Assembly (NCBI RefSeq): GCF_017569205.1
Contig: NZ_CP071870.1
Location: forward strand, 2,170,001-2,234,000
From: Propioniciclava sp. MC1595
GTDB taxonomy: Bacteria; Actinomycetota; Actinomycetes; Propionibacteriales; Propionibacteriaceae
Direction: 5' to 3'
DNA length: 64,000 nucleotides
Position 1 is the first letter of the stretch. Each line of letters begins with the position of its first letter. Positions 61,269 through 64,000 of the stretch are shown piece after piece. The translations under genes and the position numbers were made by a program. The notes under the pieces are model-generated. The model saw nothing but the letters and a program-made list of their open reading frames with translations, searched no databases and had not been told where the DNA came from.

Positions 61269-62558
61269 TCAGGCGGACCGGGTGCGCCGCTGGGGCCGCG
61301 ACGCCACCGCGCGCGGCAGCATGCGCGGCTCGGCACCGTCGCGGACGACCTCGGCGGTGACCACGACCTGCCCGACGGTGTCGTCGGAGGGGACGTGGAA
61401 CATCACGTTGAGGAGGATCTCCTCCAGGATCGAGCGCAGGCCGCGCGCACCGATGCCGCGCGCCAGCGCCATCTCGGCGATGGCAGCGATCGCGTCGTCG
61501 GTGAACTCGAGGTCGACCCCGTCGAGCTCGAAGAGCTTGCGGAACTGCTTGGTGAGCGCGTTGCGCGGCTCGACGAGGATGCGCACCATCGCCTCGAGGT
61601 CGAGCGGGTTCACCGTGGAGATCATCGGCAGGCGGCCGATGAACTCGGGGATCAGGCCGAACTTGTGCAGGTCCTCGGGGCGGACCTCCTCGAACGGGTT
61701 GCCCTGCTCCTTCTTGCGCAGCGAGGAGTCGTTGTTGAAGCCCAGCGGACGCTTGCCGATGCGGGCGTTGATGATCTCCTCCAGGCCCGCGAAGGCGCCG
61801 CCCACGATGAACAGGATGTTCGTCGTGTCGATCTGGATGAACTCCTGGTGCGGGTGCTTGCGGCCGCCCTGCGGGGGCACCGACGCCGTCGTGCCCTCGA
61901 GGATCTTCAGCAGCGCCTGCTGGACGCCCTCGCCCGACACGTCGCGCGTGATCGACGGGTTCTCGCTCTTTCGTGCGACCTTGTCGATCTCGTCGATGTA
62001 GATGATGCCGGTCTCGGCCTTCTTCACGTCGAAGTCGGCGGCCTGCAGCAGCTTGAGCAGGATGTTCTCGACGTCCTCCCCCACGTACCCCGCCTCGGTC
62101 AGCGCGGTCGCGTCGGCCATGGCGAACGGCACGTTCAGCATGCGCGCCAGCGTCTGCGCCAGGTAGGTCTTGCCGCAGCCGGTCGGGCCGATGAGCAGGA
62201 TGTTGCTCTTGCCGAGCTCGACGAGCTCGTCCTCGGCGGCCCGACGCGGGCTGCTGGCCTGGGCCTGGACCCGCTTGTAGTGGTTGTACACGGCGACGGC
62301 TAGCGCCTTCTTGGCGACCGGCTGCCCGATGACGTAGGAGTCGAGGAAAGCCACGATGTCTCGCGGCTTCGGCAGCTCCTCCAGCAGGCCCACGTCGGTG
62401 GCCTCGGAGAACTCCTCCTCGATGATCTCGTTGCACAGCTCGATGCACTCGTCGCAGATGTACACACCCGGACCCGCGATGAGCTTGCGCACCTGCTTCT
62501 GGCTCTTGCCGCAGAACGAGCACTTGAGCAGGTCGGAGGTCTCCCCGATGCGAGCCAT
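61269..62558 (-). CDS. clpX: ATP-dependent Clp protease ATPase subunit ClpX
   Basis: A 429-residue AAA+ unfoldase. The N-terminal C4 zinc finger is CSFCGKSQ...CDECIELC (13-40). Walker A is [10 protein letters not shown], Walker B is [10 protein letters not shown], sensor and pore regions follow with [18 protein letters not shown], and Arg finger RLP in FIGRLPMIS. The ClpP-docking loop reads LGF, as in M. tuberculosis, rather than IGF. A GGAGAGGGGAG Shine-Dalgarno precedes ATG 62558. Downstream of clpP1-clpP2 in the same direction. Confidence 0.97.
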   Translation of the reverse strand: MARIGETSDLLKCSFCGKSQKQVRKLIAGPGVYICDECIELCNEIIEEEFSEATDVGLLEELPKPRDIVAFLDSYVIGQPVAKKALAVAVYNHYKRVQAQASSPRRAAEDELVELGKSNILLIGPTGCGKTYLAQTLARMLNVPFAMADATALTEAGYVGEDVENILLKLLQAADFDVKKAETGIIYIDEIDKVARKSENPSITRDVSGEGVQQALLKILEGTTASVPPQGGRKHPHQEFIQIDTTNILFIVGGAFAGLEEIINARIGKRPLGFNNDSSLRKKEQGNPFEEVRPEDLHKFGLIPEFIGRLPMISTVNPLDLEAMVRILVEPRNALTKQFRKLFELDGVDLEFTDDAIAAIAEMALARGIGARGLRSILEEILLNVMFHVPSDDTVGQVVVTAEVVRDGAEPRMLPRAVASRPQRRTRSA

Positions 62559-62595
62559 GCTGCTCTCCCCTCTCCTTCGTCGCCGTGTCAGCGCG

Positions 62596-63243
62596 TCAGC
62601 GGATGTCCTTCAGGGACGTGAAGATCTCGTCGACCAGGCCGTACTCCTTGGCCTCCTGGGCCGTCAGGTACTTGTCGCGCTCGATGTCGCGGCTGATCTG
62701 CTCGACGCTCTGGCCGGTGTCGTTGGCGAGCATCTGCTCCATCAGCGAGCGGATGCGCAGGATCTCGCGGGCCTGGATCTCGAGGTCGGAGCCCTGCCCG
62801 TAGCCGCCCTCGGTGGCCGGCTGGTGGATCAGGATGCGGCTGTTCGGCAGGGCGAACCGCTTGCCCTTGGCGCCGGCGGCCAGCAGCACCGCGGCGGCCG
62901 AGGCCGCTTGGCCCAGGCAGACCGTCGACACGTCGGGCTTGATGTACTGCATGGTGTCGTAGATCGCCGTCAGCGCGGTGAACGAGCCACCGGGGCTGTT
63001 GATGTACATCGAGATCGGGCGCTCCGGGTCCATCGACTGCAGCACGAGCAGCTGCGCCATGACCGCGTTGGCGATCTCGTCGGAGATCGGGGTGCCGAGG
63101 AAGATGATCCGGTCCTCGAACAGCTTGGTGTAGGGGTCGATGCGACGGACGCCGTAGCTCGTCCGCTCCTCCCACTGGGGGATGTAGTAGTTCATCGACG
63201 GGACCATCGGGGCGAGGCCCTCGGGCATCTGGTTCATCTGCAT
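62596..63243 (-). CDS. clpP2: ATP-dependent Clp protease proteolytic subunit ClpP2
   Basis: A 215-residue ClpP with all three catalytic residues: Ser in [14 protein letters not shown], His in [11 protein letters not shown], and Asp in the [20 protein letters not shown] region. It is the second of two different ClpPs, as in other actinobacteria, where both form one mixed tetradecamer. ATG 63243 has GAGG 6 nt upstream. A GTG four codons earlier overlaps the clpP1 stop as GTGA and is an alternative. Confidence 0.96.
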   Translation of the reverse strand: MQMNQMPEGLAPMVPSMNYYIPQWEERTSYGVRRIDPYTKLFEDRIIFLGTPISDEIANAVMAQLLVLQSMDPERPISMYINSPGGSFTALTAIYDTMQYIKPDVSTVCLGQAASAAAVLLAAGAKGKRFALPNSRILIHQPATEGGYGQGSDLEIQAREILRIRSLMEQMLANDTGQSVEQISRDIERDKYLTAQEAKEYGLVDEIFTSLKDIR

Positions 63244-63251
63244 GTCAGTCC

Positions 63252-63908
63252 TCACTGGTTCGGTGCGTCGTCGCCGGCGATCTGGGCTGCGCGCTCGTAG
63301 ACGTGGTCGATGAACCCGTACTCGAGGGCCTGCTGCGCGGTGAACCAGCGGTCGCGGTCGGAGTCGGCCTCGATCTGCTCCACCGGCTGGCCGGTGTGCT
63401 CGGCGATCAGCTCGGCCATCTCCTTCTTCGTGGCGATGATCTGCTCGGCCAGGATCTTGATGTCGGACGCCGTGCCGCCCAGGCCGCCGGAGGGCTGGTG
63501 CATCATGATGCGCGCGTGCGGCAGCGCGTAGCGCTTGCCCTTGGTGCCGGCGCTCAGCAGGAACTGGCCCATCGAGGCCGCCAGGCCCATCGCGACGGTG
63601 GCCACGTCGTTGCTGATCCACTGCATGGTGTCGAAGATCGCCATTCCGGCGGTCACCGAACCGCCCGGGGAGTTGATGTAGAGGTAGATGTCCTTCTCCG
63701 GGTCCTCCGCGTTCAGCAGCAGCAGCTGAGCGCAGATCGCGTTCGCGTTCTCGTCGCGGACCTCGGAACCGAGGAAGATGATCCGGTTCGCCAGGAGCGC
63801 CTGGTACACGGAGTCGTTCATGCCGACGCCCGAGGCGCCGGCCGCGGCCTGCAGGCCGGGAAGCTTGTTTTCGGTCACGAACGTGACGCTACCCGCTGCC
63901 GCCGACAT
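63252..63908 (-). CDS. clpP1: ATP-dependent Clp protease proteolytic subunit ClpP1
   Basis: A 218-residue ClpP. The catalytic Ser is in [16 protein letters not shown], His in [13 protein letters not shown] and Asp in [23 protein letters not shown] 63908 gives a 30-residue N-terminal extension before the conserved [18 protein letters not shown] ten codons later is an alternative. Actinobacterial ClpP1 is processed at its N terminus, so the exact start matters little. The gene heads the clpP1-clpP2 unit. Confidence 0.94.
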   Translation of the reverse strand: MSAAAGSVTFVTENKLPGLQAAAGASGVGMNDSVYQALLANRIIFLGSEVRDENANAICAQLLLLNAEDPEKDIYLYINSPGGSVTAGMAIFDTMQWISNDVATVAMGLAASMGQFLLSAGTKGKRYALPHARIMMHQPSGGLGGTASDIKILAEQIIATKKEMAELIAEHTGQPVEQIEADSDRDRWFTAQQALEYGFIDHVYERAAQIAGDDAPNQ

Positions 63909-63929
63909 TTCGGAGAGCGCGGCGCCGGT

Positions 63930-63943
63930 GTTCGCTGACGGCA
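63930..63943 (-). promoter_or_regulatory. Possible ClgR site upstream of clpP1
   Basis: GTTCGC, 5 nt, then GCA lies 22 nt before the clpP1 ATG. The actinobacterial Clp activator ClgR binds GTTCGC-N5-GCG, so one half is imperfect. Position supports it; sequence alone does not prove it. Confidence 0.3.
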
Positions 63944-63944
63944 G

Positions 63945-63975
63945 ACGCGCGGCCCCCGGAGCGGGGACCGCGCGT
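63945..63975. terminator. Hairpin upstream of clpP1
   Basis: An 8-bp stem (ACGCGCGG/CCGCGCGT) continues as CCCC/GGGG with one bulged A. It may terminate a leftward gene beyond the window, such as the trigger-factor gene usually found before clpP1. Confidence 0.4.
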
Positions 63976-63979
63976 CGTG

Positions 63980-64000
63980 GCGTCGGTGGCGGAGTGGCTC
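63980..64000 (+). tRNA. Possible 5' end of a tRNA gene, cut by the window edge
   Basis: The last 21 bases read as a 7-nt acceptor strand (GCGTCGG), then T8-G9 and a D-arm start GCGGAGTGGCTC, a layout like the 5' part of a tRNA. The rest is outside the window, so pairing cannot be tested and the identity is unknown. Confidence 0.25.

Overview
This is a very GC-rich (about 70%) chromosomal window, with 62 protein genes packed almost end to end. I see no insertion sequences, phage genes or CRISPR arrays. The content points to an actinobacterium, most likely Propionibacteriaceae or a near relative. The evidence is the actinobacterial order GNAT/ispG/rip/dxr, paired clpP1/clpP2, a mycothiol-dependent enzyme family, a group-2 Mrp antiporter operon with fused A and B subunits, and a PPK2-type polyphosphate kinase. 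The family assignment is inference; no 16S gene is present.

Layout. 1-10.9 kb: a leftward housekeeping run (GNAT fragment, ispG, site-2 protease, dxr, rlmN, cdsA, frr, pyrH, tsf, rpsB), with a LOG-family gene inserted divergently. 11.2-20.5 kb: a tandem-M23 peptidase, xerC, def, a TrmH-like methyltransferase, a mycothiol-dependent enzyme, a CPBP protease, a bile-acid-symporter-like transporter, an O-methyltransferase and metG. 20.6-22.1 kb: a PiT phosphate transporter and a small coupled membrane protein behind a clear PHO box. 22.1-28.8 kb: a nucleoside uptake and salvage operon (BMP lipoprotein, ATPase, two permeases, cytidine and adenosine deaminases). 28.9-31.5 kb: an aminoglycoside-phosphotransferase-fold protein and a CNNM/CorC protein.

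31.5-38.1 kb is a cell-surface polysaccharide locus resembling the mycobacterial galactan genes: GlfT1-like and AmsE-like glycosyltransferases face an operon of UDP-galactopyranose mutase, GlfT2-like transferase and a Wzm/Wzt exporter. 38.2-47.7 kb: patatin, purU, an acetate/monocarboxylate symporter pair, a three-domain fusion protein, malate dehydrogenase, PPK2 and a radical SAM protein. 47.7-54.0 kb: the Mrp Na+/H+ antiporter operon. 54.0-64.0 kb: a second CPBP protease, ndk, DUF4233, folC, a DsbA-like protein, valS, a septum-formation-like lipoprotein and clpX-clpP2-clpP1.

Two regulatory patterns run through the window. Sixteen genes have a TANNNT -10 hexamer only 6-9 nt before the start codon and no Shine-Dalgarno, as expected for leaderless mRNAs. 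All four TAG stop codons lie inside such a hexamer for the next gene. Genes inside operons are usually joined by ATGA or GTGA overlaps. Starts were chosen from Shine-Dalgarno, overlap or leaderless-promoter evidence.
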